Origin: Streptomyces tirandamycinicus
GTDB lineage: Bacteria > Actinomycetota > Actinomycetes > Streptomycetales > Streptomycetaceae
Length of the DNA stretch: 64,000 nucleotides
Assembly: GCF_003097515.1 (NCBI RefSeq)
Contig: NZ_CP029188.1
Location: forward strand, 4,351,001-4,415,000
Direction of reading: 5' to 3'
A program made the translations under genes and the position numbers. Each line of letters starts with the position of its first letter. Position 1 is the stretch's first letter. Positions 57,481 through 64,000 of the stretch are shown piece after piece. The notes under the pieces are model-generated. The model did no database searches. It saw only the letters and a list, made by a program, of their open reading frames with translations, and had not been told where the DNA came from.

Positions 57481-59370
57481 CTACACCTGGGTGGCCAGCT
57501 CGAACCAGACGACCTTGCCGGTGGACAGCCGGGTCGCCCCCCACCGTCTGGCCAGCCGGTTCACCAGGAACAGTCCGCGGCCGCCCTCGTCCGTGTCCCT
57601 GGCCCGCCGCTGGCGCGGCAGCTGCGGGGAGTCGTCGCCGACCTCGCAGCGCAGTACGTCGGTGCGCAGCAGCCGCAGCGTCACCGGCCGCTCCGCGTAC
57701 CGCACCGCATTGGTCACCACCTCGCTGACCAGCAGCTCCACCGAGTCGGACAGCTCCTCCAGACCCCATCGGGCCAGTGCCCTGCGGGCCAGCCGGCGCG
57801 CCCGGCCGGGCGCGGAGTCCTCCGGCTCCAGGAACCAGTACGCGACGTCACTCGGCGCGATCCCGTCGAAACGGGCCGCCAGCAGCGCGATGTCGTCGTC
57901 CCGGTCGCCCGGTCCCAGCATGTCCAGCACGTCGTCGCAGAGCGCCTCCAGCGGTGGCGAGTGGTCGGGCCCGGTGAGCTGCGCCGTCGCGGCCAGCCGC
58001 TCCCTCAGCTGCTCGATCCCGGTCCACACGTCCCGCAGCCGCGACTCGACGAGACCGTCCGTGTAGAGGAGCAGCGTCGCCCCGGCGGGCGCGTCCAGCT
58101 CCACGGCCTCGAAGTCCACCCCGCCCACGCCGATGGGCGCGCCCGGCGGCACCCGCAGGACCTCCGCCCGGCCGCCGAGGTGCAGCAGTATCGGCGGCGG
58201 ATGGCCGGCGTTGGCGATGGTGATGCGGTGCGAGACCGGGTCGTAGACCGCGTAGAGGCAGGTCGCCATGCGGTCGGTGCCCAGCCGCTGCGCCTGCTCG
58301 TCGAGATGGTGCAGCACCTCCTGCGGCGGCAGGTCCAGACCGGCCAGGGTCTGGGCCGTCGTCCGCAGCTGGCCCATGATCGCGGCCGATGTCATGGAGT
58401 GGCCCATGACGTCGCCGACGACCAGCGCGACCCGGCTGCCGGGCAGCGGGATGGCGTCGTACCAGTCGCCGCCGACCCGGGCCGTCTCGGCGGCCGGGAG
58501 GTAGCGGGAGGCCAGCCGCACACCGGTCGGCTGCGGCAGCCCCTCGGGCAGCATCGTGCGCTGCAGCTCGTCCGCGATGTAGGCCTCCCGGCCGTACAGC
58601 ACCGCCTTGTCGATGCCGAGCGCGGTGTGCGTCGCCAGCTGGGCGGCCACCAGCAGGTCGTCCGCCTCGAAGGCCGGCCGGTCCGGACGGCGCAGGAAGA
58701 TCGCGGCGCCGGTGACCCGGCGCCGGCCGCGCAGCGGGGCCAGGATCGACCGGTGCCCCGCGGGCAGGGTCCGGCCGTCGCCCAGCAGCTCGGGCAGGGC
58801 CGCACGGGCGGCGGCCGAGTCGCCGAAGACGGGACGCACGCCGCGCAGCACCTCCGCCAGCGCGCCGCCCGCGATCACCTCGCACAGCTCGGCGGCCGGC
58901 GCGACCTCGGCCGGCGGGCCGAGCACCGGCACCTGGAAGCCGCCCAGCAGGGCGGCGTCGGTGTCCTCGTCGGTTAAACGCAGCCGGTCGGTCCGGCGCA
59001 GCCGCAGCACGAACGGCACGACGGGCCGCTCGTCGCCCACCGGCAGCGGATCCCGCAGGTATACGAGGATCGCGTCGGAGAAGGTGGGGACCGTGGCCCG
59101 GCACAGCCCGAGCACGATCTCGTCCAGGTCTATACCGCGGGCGATCCGCCGGGTCGCCGCACCGACGAACCGCAGCCGGTCGCCCTCGCGGCGGGCCGGC
59201 CCCGCGGCGTCCTGCGGCGGCTCCGGGGGCGCGGGCGGCTGCGGCGGGACCGCGGCGGGCGCGGCCGGCCGCGGGGCATGGGCGGCGGCCTCCTGCCGCG
59301 GCCGGGTGCGCTCCTGTGGCCGGGCGGCGACAGGCTGCCGGCCTTCGTGGGAGGTGGGATGCTCCGTCAC
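57481..59370 (-). CDS. SpoIIE-family phosphatase with GAF-like and RsbW-like ATP-binding domains
   Basis: 629 aa. After a Pro/Ala-rich N-terminus, about 65-255 form a GAF-like sensory domain (FVGAATRRIARGIDLDEIVL; APLRGRRRVTGAAIFLRRPD). About 275-485 are a PP2C/SpoIIE phosphatase (GVRLASRYLPAAETARVGGD, WYDAIPLPGSRVALVVGDVM, GHSMTSAAIMGQ, YTDGLVESR, GDRDDDIALLAAR) with the metal-binding Asp residues. About 505-625 are a HATPase_c anti-sigma-like domain (LLVSEVVTNAVRYAERP, GRGLFLVNRLA). It should control an anti-anti-sigma factor by dephosphorylation. A TTA leucine codon at 58,975-58,977 (reverse strand) makes it a probable bldA target. The start at GTG 59370 is not backed by a good ribosome site; a GTG 23 codons earlier is possible. 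Confidence 0.9.
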   Translation of the reverse strand: MTEHPTSHEGRQPVAARPQERTRPRQEAAAHAPRPAAPAAVPPQPPAPPEPPQDAAGPARREGDRLRFVGAATRRIARGIDLDEIVLGLCRATVPTFSDAILVYLRDPLPVGDERPVVPFVLRLRRTDRLRLTDEDTDAALLGGFQVPVLGPPAEVAPAAELCEVIAGGALAEVLRGVRPVFGDSAAARAALPELLGDGRTLPAGHRSILAPLRGRRRVTGAAIFLRRPDRPAFEADDLLVAAQLATHTALGIDKAVLYGREAYIADELQRTMLPEGLPQPTGVRLASRYLPAAETARVGGDWYDAIPLPGSRVALVVGDVMGHSMTSAAIMGQLRTTAQTLAGLDLPPQEVLHHLDEQAQRLGTDRMATCLYAVYDPVSHRITIANAGHPPPILLHLGGRAEVLRVPPGAPIGVGGVDFEAVELDAPAGATLLLYTDGLVESRLRDVWTGIEQLRERLAATAQLTGPDHSPPLEALCDDVLDMLGPGDRDDDIALLAARFDGIAPSDVAYWFLEPEDSAPGRARRLARRALARWGLEELSDSVELLVSEVVTNAVRYAERPVTLRLLRTDVLRCEVGDDSPQLPRQRRARDTDEGGRGLFLVNRLARRWGATRLSTGKVVWFELATQV

Positions 59371-59780
59371 GCCTGGGATTCCGTCCGTCCGGGCCGGTGG
59401 TACGAGGCTGGGAACCGTCCTGCCGACCCCGCCGGGCACGGCACGACCGCCACCGCGGCGCCCGGAGCCCCGGGTGCCGCCGTGCGCCTCCGGGGGCGGT
59501 GACGATCGCCGCCGCGCCGCGGTTCCCGGTGCCGCCGGGCCGACGCACCCGGGGTCCGGGACGGCAACGCCCCTGGAAGGTCGATATAGCCCATACCCAA
59601 TCCGGGCGAGGTATCGACAGGTCGGGGGGTGTCCGGGCGCACATCCGGCACGGTTCGGTCCCCCTTGTGATGACTTACGGTCAGTTCGTGTACTGCGCTG
59701 AATCTTTGATGCGACGTGGCCTTGCGGAGGACGATCCTACGTTTGAACCCCGGGGGCGCATCAAGGGTCTCACGCCGTCG
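59371..59780. other. Upstream region of the SpoIIE-type gene; no gene seen
   Basis: 410 bases between the phosphatase start and the DUF402 stop. From 59,580 to 59,760 GC falls (ggtcgatatagcccatacccaatcc; cttgtgatgacttacggtcagttcgtgtactg), indicating promoter DNA; the reverse strand contains ggctatatcgacc near 59,577-59,590 as a possible -10. Forward open frames here are short and have no coding bias. Confidence 0.5.
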
Positions 59781-60446
59781 TCATGCGGACGTGGCAGCCG
59801 GGGTCCGATTCCAGTCGGCCGGAAGCTCCGGCACAGGCCAGCGGGGGTCGGGCCGCCAGTCCTCCCAGCCGTCGGAGTACGGCGGACCCCAGTCCCTGAT
59901 CAGCGCCACCGCGTCCAGACCCGCCGCGCGCACCCGCCGCGCCTGGTCCTCGGCCATCAGCCCGGCCGTCCGCGCCTGGTCGAACTCGTCCTCGTCCAGC
60001 CAGTACCAGCTGCGGTCCGGCTGCACGGCGATGTCCAGAAAGTGGTCCTCGGAGTCGATCCCGCCGGACCACCGCAGGTGCGGCTCCTCCAGGTTCACGT
60101 ACCAGTTCCTGAACCGCCAGCCCTGCTCCCAGAAGAGCCACACCGACCAGGCGTCGCCGGGCCGGGCGAGCTTCAGCACGCCCGTGCCGGACCAGCGGGC
60201 GCGTACGGTCTTCCGGGGCGCGGTGTACCGCGTGACGAGGGGTTCGTCGTGCACCGGCGTCCCGTCGGCGAGCACCGGCTTGACGCACTCGGTGCCCGGG
60301 GCCATCCACACCGCCAGCAACTCGTCGGTGTCCCGGACCACGGTCACGGGCCGGCAGATGTGCACCTCGGACGAGCCGTTGCCGCGATACCGCCAGAGGA
60401 TCTGCTCCCCCGGCGCCCAGTGCTCGAAGCCCGCCGATCCCGCCAT
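59781..60446 (-). CDS. DUF402 protein
   Basis: 221 aa. WSVWLFWEQGWRFRNWYVNL, EEPHLRWSGGIDSEDHFLDI and DRSWYWLDEDEFDQARTAGL match the DUF402/FomD-like beta-barrel signature (acidic metal-binding residues in DSEDHFLDI and DEDEF). Members act as nucleotide hydrolases or related phosphoesterases; the true substrate here is unknown. TAGGAT 6 bases before ATG 60446 on the reverse strand suggests a leaderless transcript. Confidence 0.9.
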   Translation of the reverse strand: MAGSAGFEHWAPGEQILWRYRGNGSSEVHICRPVTVVRDTDELLAVWMAPGTECVKPVLADGTPVHDEPLVTRYTAPRKTVRARWSGTGVLKLARPGDAWSVWLFWEQGWRFRNWYVNLEEPHLRWSGGIDSEDHFLDIAVQPDRSWYWLDEDEFDQARTAGLMAEDQARRVRAAGLDAVALIRDWGPPYSDGWEDWRPDPRWPVPELPADWNRTPAATSA

Positions 60447-60452
60447 GCGGAG

Positions 60453-60458
60453 ATCCTA
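60453..60458 (-). promoter_or_regulatory. -10 element, leaderless promoter of the DUF402 gene
   Basis: Reverse-strand TAGGAT with 6 bases to the ATG at 60446 and no ribosome site; the same spacing as at 39,250. Confidence 0.55.
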
Positions 60459-60546
60459 GTGCCGCGTCAGGCGGGGTCCGCCCGGCGGGCGGCGTCGTCC
60501 GGTGCGTCCCGCCGCGGGGCGGACGGCCGTTCCGGTGGGGGACTTC

Positions 60547-60649
60547 GCGATGCGCCGGGGCCCGGGACGCTTGCGATGCGCCGGGGCCCGGTGGGGGACT
60601 CCGCGATGCGCCGGGGCCCGGTGGGGACTCCGCGATGCGCCGGGGCCCC
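60547..60649. repeat. Tandem repeat of about 26-30 bp, four copies
   Basis: Four copies of gcgatgcgccggggccc begin at 60,547, 60,573, 60,603 and 60,632, the middle two with the same cggtggggactcc tail. It lies between the DUF402 start and the fumC stop; no gene. Confidence 0.8.
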
Positions 60650-60659
60650 CGCCGCGGTC

Positions 60660-62069
60660 TCAGGGACGCGTCATCCGCAGCACGTCCAGCGCCTCGTCCA
60701 GCTGCTCGAGCGTGAGCGCCCCGCGTTCCACGTACCCGCCCTCCAGCACCACCTCGCGGATCGTCCTCCGCTCGGCCAGCGACCTCTTGACGACCTTCGC
60801 CGCCTCCTCGTACCCGATGTACCGGTTGAGCGGGGTGACGACGGACGGCGACGACTCGGCGTACTCGCGGGCCCGCTCCTCGTCGGCGGTGATCCCCTCC
60901 ACCGTGCGGTCGGCGAGCAGCCGGGACGCGTTCGCGAGGAGGCGCACCGACTCCAGCAGGTTCTTGGCCATCACGGGGAGCATCACGTTCAGCTCGAAGT
61001 TCCCCGCGGCGCCCGCCACGGCGACCGTCGTGTCGTTGCCCATGACCTGCGCGGCCACCATGAGGACGGCCTCGGGGACGACCGGGTTGACCTTCCCCGG
61101 CATGATCGAGGAACCGGGCTGGAGGTCGGGCAGCCGGATCTCGGCGAGGCCGGTGCGCGGGCCGCTCGCCATCCAGCGCAGATCGTTCGAGATCTTGGTG
61201 AGCGAGACGGCGATCGTCCGCAGCTGGCCGCTGGTCTCCACGAGTCCGTCGCGGGCACCCTGCGCCTCGAAGTGGTCGCGCGCCTCGGTCAGCGGCAGCC
61301 CGGTCGCCCGCGCCACCTCGGCGATGACCGCCGCCGGGAACCCGGGCGGCGTGTTGATCCCCGTGCCCACCGCCGTACCGCCGAGGGGGAGTTCGGCCAG
61401 CCGGGGCAGCGAGGCGTTGAGCCGCTCGACGCCGTACCGGATCTGCGCCGCGTAGCCGCCGAACTCCTGGCCGAGGGTGACCGGCGTCGCGTCCATCAGG
61501 TGGGTGCGGCCGGCCTTCACCACACCGGCGAACTCCCCGGCCTTGCGCTCCAGCGCGTGAGCCAGGTGCTCCAGTGCGGGGACCAGGTCCCGGGTCACGG
61601 CCGCCGTCGCGGCGATGTGGATCGACGAGGGGAAGACGTCGTTGGACGACTGCGAGGCGTTGACGTGGTCGTTGGGGTGGACGTCGCGGCCTAGGCGCTC
61701 GGCGGCGAGGGTGGCCAGGACCTCGTTCATGTTCATGTTGGACGACGTCCCCGAGCCGGTCTGGAAGACGTCGACGGGGAAGTGATCGTCCCAGCGGCCC
61801 TCGGCGACCTCCGCGGCCGCCTCCCGGATGGCCCCCGCGATGTCCTCGTCGAGCACGCCGAGCTCCGCGTTGACCTTGGCGGCGGCCTGTTTGATCCGGG
61901 CCAGGGCCTCCACATGGGCGCGTTCCAGCCGCAGCCCGGAGAGCGGGAAGTTCTCCACCGCCCGCTGGGTCTGGGCGCGCCACTTGGCGTGCTCCGGCAC
62001 ATGCACCGGACCCATGGAGTCGTGTTCGATCCGGTGGCGGCTGCCTGCGTTCTCGCTCGTGTCGGACAT
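60660..62069 (-). CDS. fumC: Fumarate hydratase class II
   Basis: 469 aa. The fumarase/aspartase signature GSSIMPGKVNPVVPEAVLM is intact (about residues 317-335), with upstream TGSGTSSNMNMNEVLA, NDHVNASQSSNDVFPSSIHI and GRTHLMDATPVTLGQEFGGY carrying the active-site Thr, Ser, Asn and His. It interconverts fumarate and malate in the TCA cycle without an iron-sulfur cluster, so it is resistant to oxidants and iron limitation. The gene lies downstream of the class I fumarase on the same strand but is separated by a strong terminator, so it is probably transcribed independently. Confidence 0.96.
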   Translation of the reverse strand: MSDTSENAGSRHRIEHDSMGPVHVPEHAKWRAQTQRAVENFPLSGLRLERAHVEALARIKQAAAKVNAELGVLDEDIAGAIREAAAEVAEGRWDDHFPVDVFQTGSGTSSNMNMNEVLATLAAERLGRDVHPNDHVNASQSSNDVFPSSIHIAATAAVTRDLVPALEHLAHALERKAGEFAGVVKAGRTHLMDATPVTLGQEFGGYAAQIRYGVERLNASLPRLAELPLGGTAVGTGINTPPGFPAAVIAEVARATGLPLTEARDHFEAQGARDGLVETSGQLRTIAVSLTKISNDLRWMASGPRTGLAEIRLPDLQPGSSIMPGKVNPVVPEAVLMVAAQVMGNDTTVAVAGAAGNFELNVMLPVMAKNLLESVRLLANASRLLADRTVEGITADEERAREYAESSPSVVTPLNRYIGYEEAAKVVKRSLAERRTIREVVLEGGYVERGALTLEQLDEALDVLRMTRP

Positions 62070-62274
62070 CGTCGAACCTCCTGGTCAAGGTCAGCACAGC
62101 CCTGGTACCGGGTATTCCCAGGTGCCCTGACGTATGCCCGGGTGTTCCAGGGCACGCGCGCCCGGCAGCCGGTGGAACGACCGGCGCCCCGCGGCGGCGG
62201 TACGTGGCGCAGCAGGCAACGGCGCCCCGCGGCGGCAATACGCAGCGGCTGTCCGTGGCGCCGGTACGCCCACG

Positions 62275-62328
62275 GGAGAGCGCCCGCCCGTTCCCCAGGG
62301 TTCCCCGGGGAACGGGCGGGCGCTCTCC
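62275..62328 (-). terminator. 22-bp hairpin terminator after the class I fumarase gene
   Basis: Arms 62,275-62,296 and 62,307-62,328 pair perfectly (ggagagcgcccgcccgttcccc and complement) with a 10-base loop, about 80 bases beyond the stop. In the same 62,070-62,407 gap two copies of ggcgccccgcggcggc (62,181 and 62,220) and an inverted tgccctgg/ccagggca pair near 62,123-62,156 are seen; no gene. Confidence 0.85.
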
Positions 62329-62407
62329 TCGGCTGCCGCGGGCCGTGCGGGCCGTTCGAGACGTGCAGGCCGGCGCGCGGCGCGCCGGAGGTCTCCCGCG
62401 CCCGGGC

Positions 62408-64000
62408 TCAGCCCAGGCCGGGGCCGCGGACCGGGATGGAGGTGAAGGTCGGCGCGGGCGCGGGGTCCTGGAAGAAGTCGCTGCCCTTGTCGTCGACGAC
62501 GATGAACGCCGGGAAGTCCTCGACCTCGATCTTCCAGACGGCCTCCATGCCGAGCTCCTCGTACTCGACCACCTCGACCTTCTTGATGCAGTCCTGGGCG
62601 AGGCGCGCCGCGGGGCCGCCGATCGAGCCGAGGTAGAAGCCGCCGTGCTCCTTGCAGGCGTCGGTCACCTGCTTGCTGCGGTTGCCCTTGGCCAGCATGA
62701 CCCTGGAGCCCCCCGCCGCCTGGAACTGCTCGACGTAGGAGTCCATGCGCCCGGCCGTCGTCGGGCCGAACGACCCGGACGCGTAGCCCTCCGGGGTCTT
62801 CGCGGGACCGGCGTAGTAGACCGGGTGGTCCCTGAGGTACTGCGGCATCTCCTCGCCCGCGTCCAGCCGCTCCTTGATCTTGGCGTGCGCGATGTCGCGG
62901 GCCACGACCAGCGGGCCGGTGAGCGAGAGCCGCGTCTTGACGGGGTACTTGGTCAGCTCGGCCAGGATCTCGTCCATCGGCCGGTTGAGGTCGATCCTGA
63001 CCACGTCGCCGCTCTCGTCGAGCTGCTCGTCGGTGGTCTCGGGCAGGAAGCGCGCCGGGTCCGTCTCCAGCTGCTCCAGGAAGACGCCCTCGGCGGTGAT
63101 CTTCGCGACCGCCTGGCGGTCGGCGGAGCAGGACACGGCGATCGCCACGGGGCAGGACGCGCCGTGCCGCGGAAGCCGCACCACCCGCACGTCGTGGCAG
63201 AAGTACTTGCCGCCGAACTGCGCGCCGATGCCGATCCGCTGCGTCAGCTCGAAGACCTTCTCCTCCAGGTCCCTGTCCCGGAAGCCGTGGCCGAGGCCGG
63301 AGCCCTCCTCCGGCAGCTCGTCGAGGTAGTGCGCGGAGGCGTACTTCGCGGTCTTCAGCGCGTACTCGGCCGACGTGCCGCCGACGACGACGGCCAGGTG
63401 GTACGGCGGGCAGGCGGCCGTGCCCAGCGAGCGGATCTTCTCCTCCAGGAACCTCATCATGGAGGCCTCGTTCAGGACCGCCTTGGTCTCCTGGTAGAGG
63501 AACGACTTGTTGGCGGAGCCGCCGCCCTTGGCCATGAAGAGGAACTTGTACGCGCCGCCGTCGGTCGCGTACAGCTCGATCTGCGCCGGCAGGTTCGTGC
63601 CGGTGTTCTTCTCCTCCCACATGGTGAGCGGGGCCATCTGGGAGTAGCGCAGGTTGAGTTCGGTGTAGGCGTCGAAGATGCCGCGGCTCAGCGCCTCCTC
63701 GTCGCGGCCCTCGGTGAGGACGTTCTGCCCGCGCTTGCCCATGACGATCGCCGTGCCGGTGTCCTGGCACATGGGGAGCACGCCGGCCGCCGCGATGTTC
63801 GCGTTCTTCAGCAGGTCCAGGGCGACGAACTTGTCGTTCGCCGACGCCTCGGGGTCGTCGATGATCCTCCGCAGCTGGGCGAGGTGCGCCGGGCGGAGGT
63901 AGTGCTGGATGTCGTGCACGGCCTCCTGCGCGAGCTTGCGCAGTGCCTCCGGCTCGACCTTGAGGAACGTGCGTCCGTCGGCCTCGAAGGTGGAGACGCC
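62408..64000 (-). CDS. fumA: Fumarate hydratase class I, iron-sulfur type (partial, 5' end outside window)
   Basis: The reverse frame is open from the right edge (GVSTFEADGRTFLKVEPEAL) to the stop at 62,408, 530 codons visible; the N-terminal 20-30 residues are missing. It has the class I fumarase pattern: AAGVLPMCQDTGTAIVMGKR (first cluster Cys), MAKGGGSANKSFLYQETKAV, AACPPYHLAVVVGGTSAEYA, CPVAIAVSCSADRQAVAKIT, and the C-terminal beta domain SFGPTTAGRMDSYVEQFQAA and GNRSKQVTDACKEHGG. It converts fumarate to malate using a [4Fe-4S] cluster, hence oxygen-sensitive. Confidence 0.94.
   Translation of the reverse strand, partial: GVSTFEADGRTFLKVEPEALRKLAQEAVHDIQHYLRPAHLAQLRRIIDDPEASANDKFVALDLLKNANIAAAGVLPMCQDTGTAIVMGKRGQNVLTEGRDEEALSRGIFDAYTELNLRYSQMAPLTMWEEKNTGTNLPAQIELYATDGGAYKFLFMAKGGGSANKSFLYQETKAVLNEASMMRFLEEKIRSLGTAACPPYHLAVVVGGTSAEYALKTAKYASAHYLDELPEEGSGLGHGFRDRDLEEKVFELTQRIGIGAQFGGKYFCHDVRVVRLPRHGASCPVAIAVSCSADRQAVAKITAEGVFLEQLETDPARFLPETTDEQLDESGDVVRIDLNRPMDEILAELTKYPVKTRLSLTGPLVVARDIAHAKIKERLDAGEEMPQYLRDHPVYYAGPAKTPEGYASGSFGPTTAGRMDSYVEQFQAAGGSRVMLAKGNRSKQVTDACKEHGGFYLGSIGGPAARLAQDCIKKVEVVEYEELGMEAVWKIEVEDFPAFIVVDDKGSDFFQDPAPAPTFTSIPVRGPGLG

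Noticed and set aside
59735..59770. tRNA-like T-arm (ggggttcaaac on the reverse strand)
   Set aside because: No cloverleaf, anticodon arm or acceptor stem can be folded around it.

Overview
The window is high-GC actinobacterial chromosome, most likely Streptomyces. Supporting signs are strong third-position GC bias, frequent GTG starts, TAGGxT-type leaderless promoters, rare in-frame TTA codons, a DasR-type chitinase operator, and typical streptomycete families (XRE/DUF5753 plus RsbW-like pair, SpoIIE phosphatase with an appended anti-sigma-like domain, Tad pilus locus, OxyR-AhpCD). No rRNA, tRNA or CRISPR was recognised. Both edge genes (XRE regulator at the left, class I fumarase at the right) are cut by the window.

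Left part (1-5,100): XRE/DUF5753 regulator divergent from an RsbW-like ATP-binding protein, a hypothetical protein, an MptB-like mannosyltransferase, then a transposon graveyard in which truncated IS5-type and IS1380-type transposase genes abut each other next to the last codons of a lost small membrane protein whose intact paralogue lies at 14.7-14.9 kb. Accessory part (5.1-15.8 kb): a 2,110-residue secreted RHS/YD-repeat polymorphic toxin with a compositionally distinct nuclease-like tip and a downstream candidate immunity gene, a secreted PGRP-type amidase, and a HigBA-like pair whose toxin has lost its N-terminus beside a perfect 21-bp inverted repeat. 16-22.5 kb holds a PLP amino-acid deaminase/racemase-fold enzyme, a secreted M14 carboxypeptidase, an Nramp-related transporter lacking the usual metal motifs, and a secreted GH18 chitinase with a DasR-like operator.

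22.8-35.9 kb is a complete Tad/Flp pilus locus: a zinc-ribbon protein, CpaB, TadZ, two TadE-like proteins, TadA ATPase, TadB, TadC, a histidine kinase and response regulator (the regulator gene carries a TTA codon, so it is probably bldA-dependent), the Flp pilin, a TadG-like protein, a lipoprotein and an OmpA-domain protein, ended by a strong hairpin terminator. The prepilin peptidase that should process the pilins is 3.4 kb downstream at 39.3 kb. Around it sit a PucR-type regulator, a PIG-V-like and a DUF2079 membrane protein, DUF192 and cupin proteins; most of these appear to be transcribed without leaders.

42.8-64 kb is mainly chromosomal housekeeping and stress genes: aldo/keto reductase, cis-prenyltransferase (UppS), PIN-PhoH ATPase, a secreted SLT-like wall hydrolase, AI-2E family exporter, AhpD/AhpC divergent from OxyR, an SPFH plus ribbon-helix-helix operon with a 16-bp palindromic operator candidate, a class A penicillin-binding protein, catalase, a SpoIIE-type phosphatase (TTA codon), a DUF402 protein, class II fumarase and class I fumarase. 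The oxidative-stress genes and two mechanistically different fumarases are close together.
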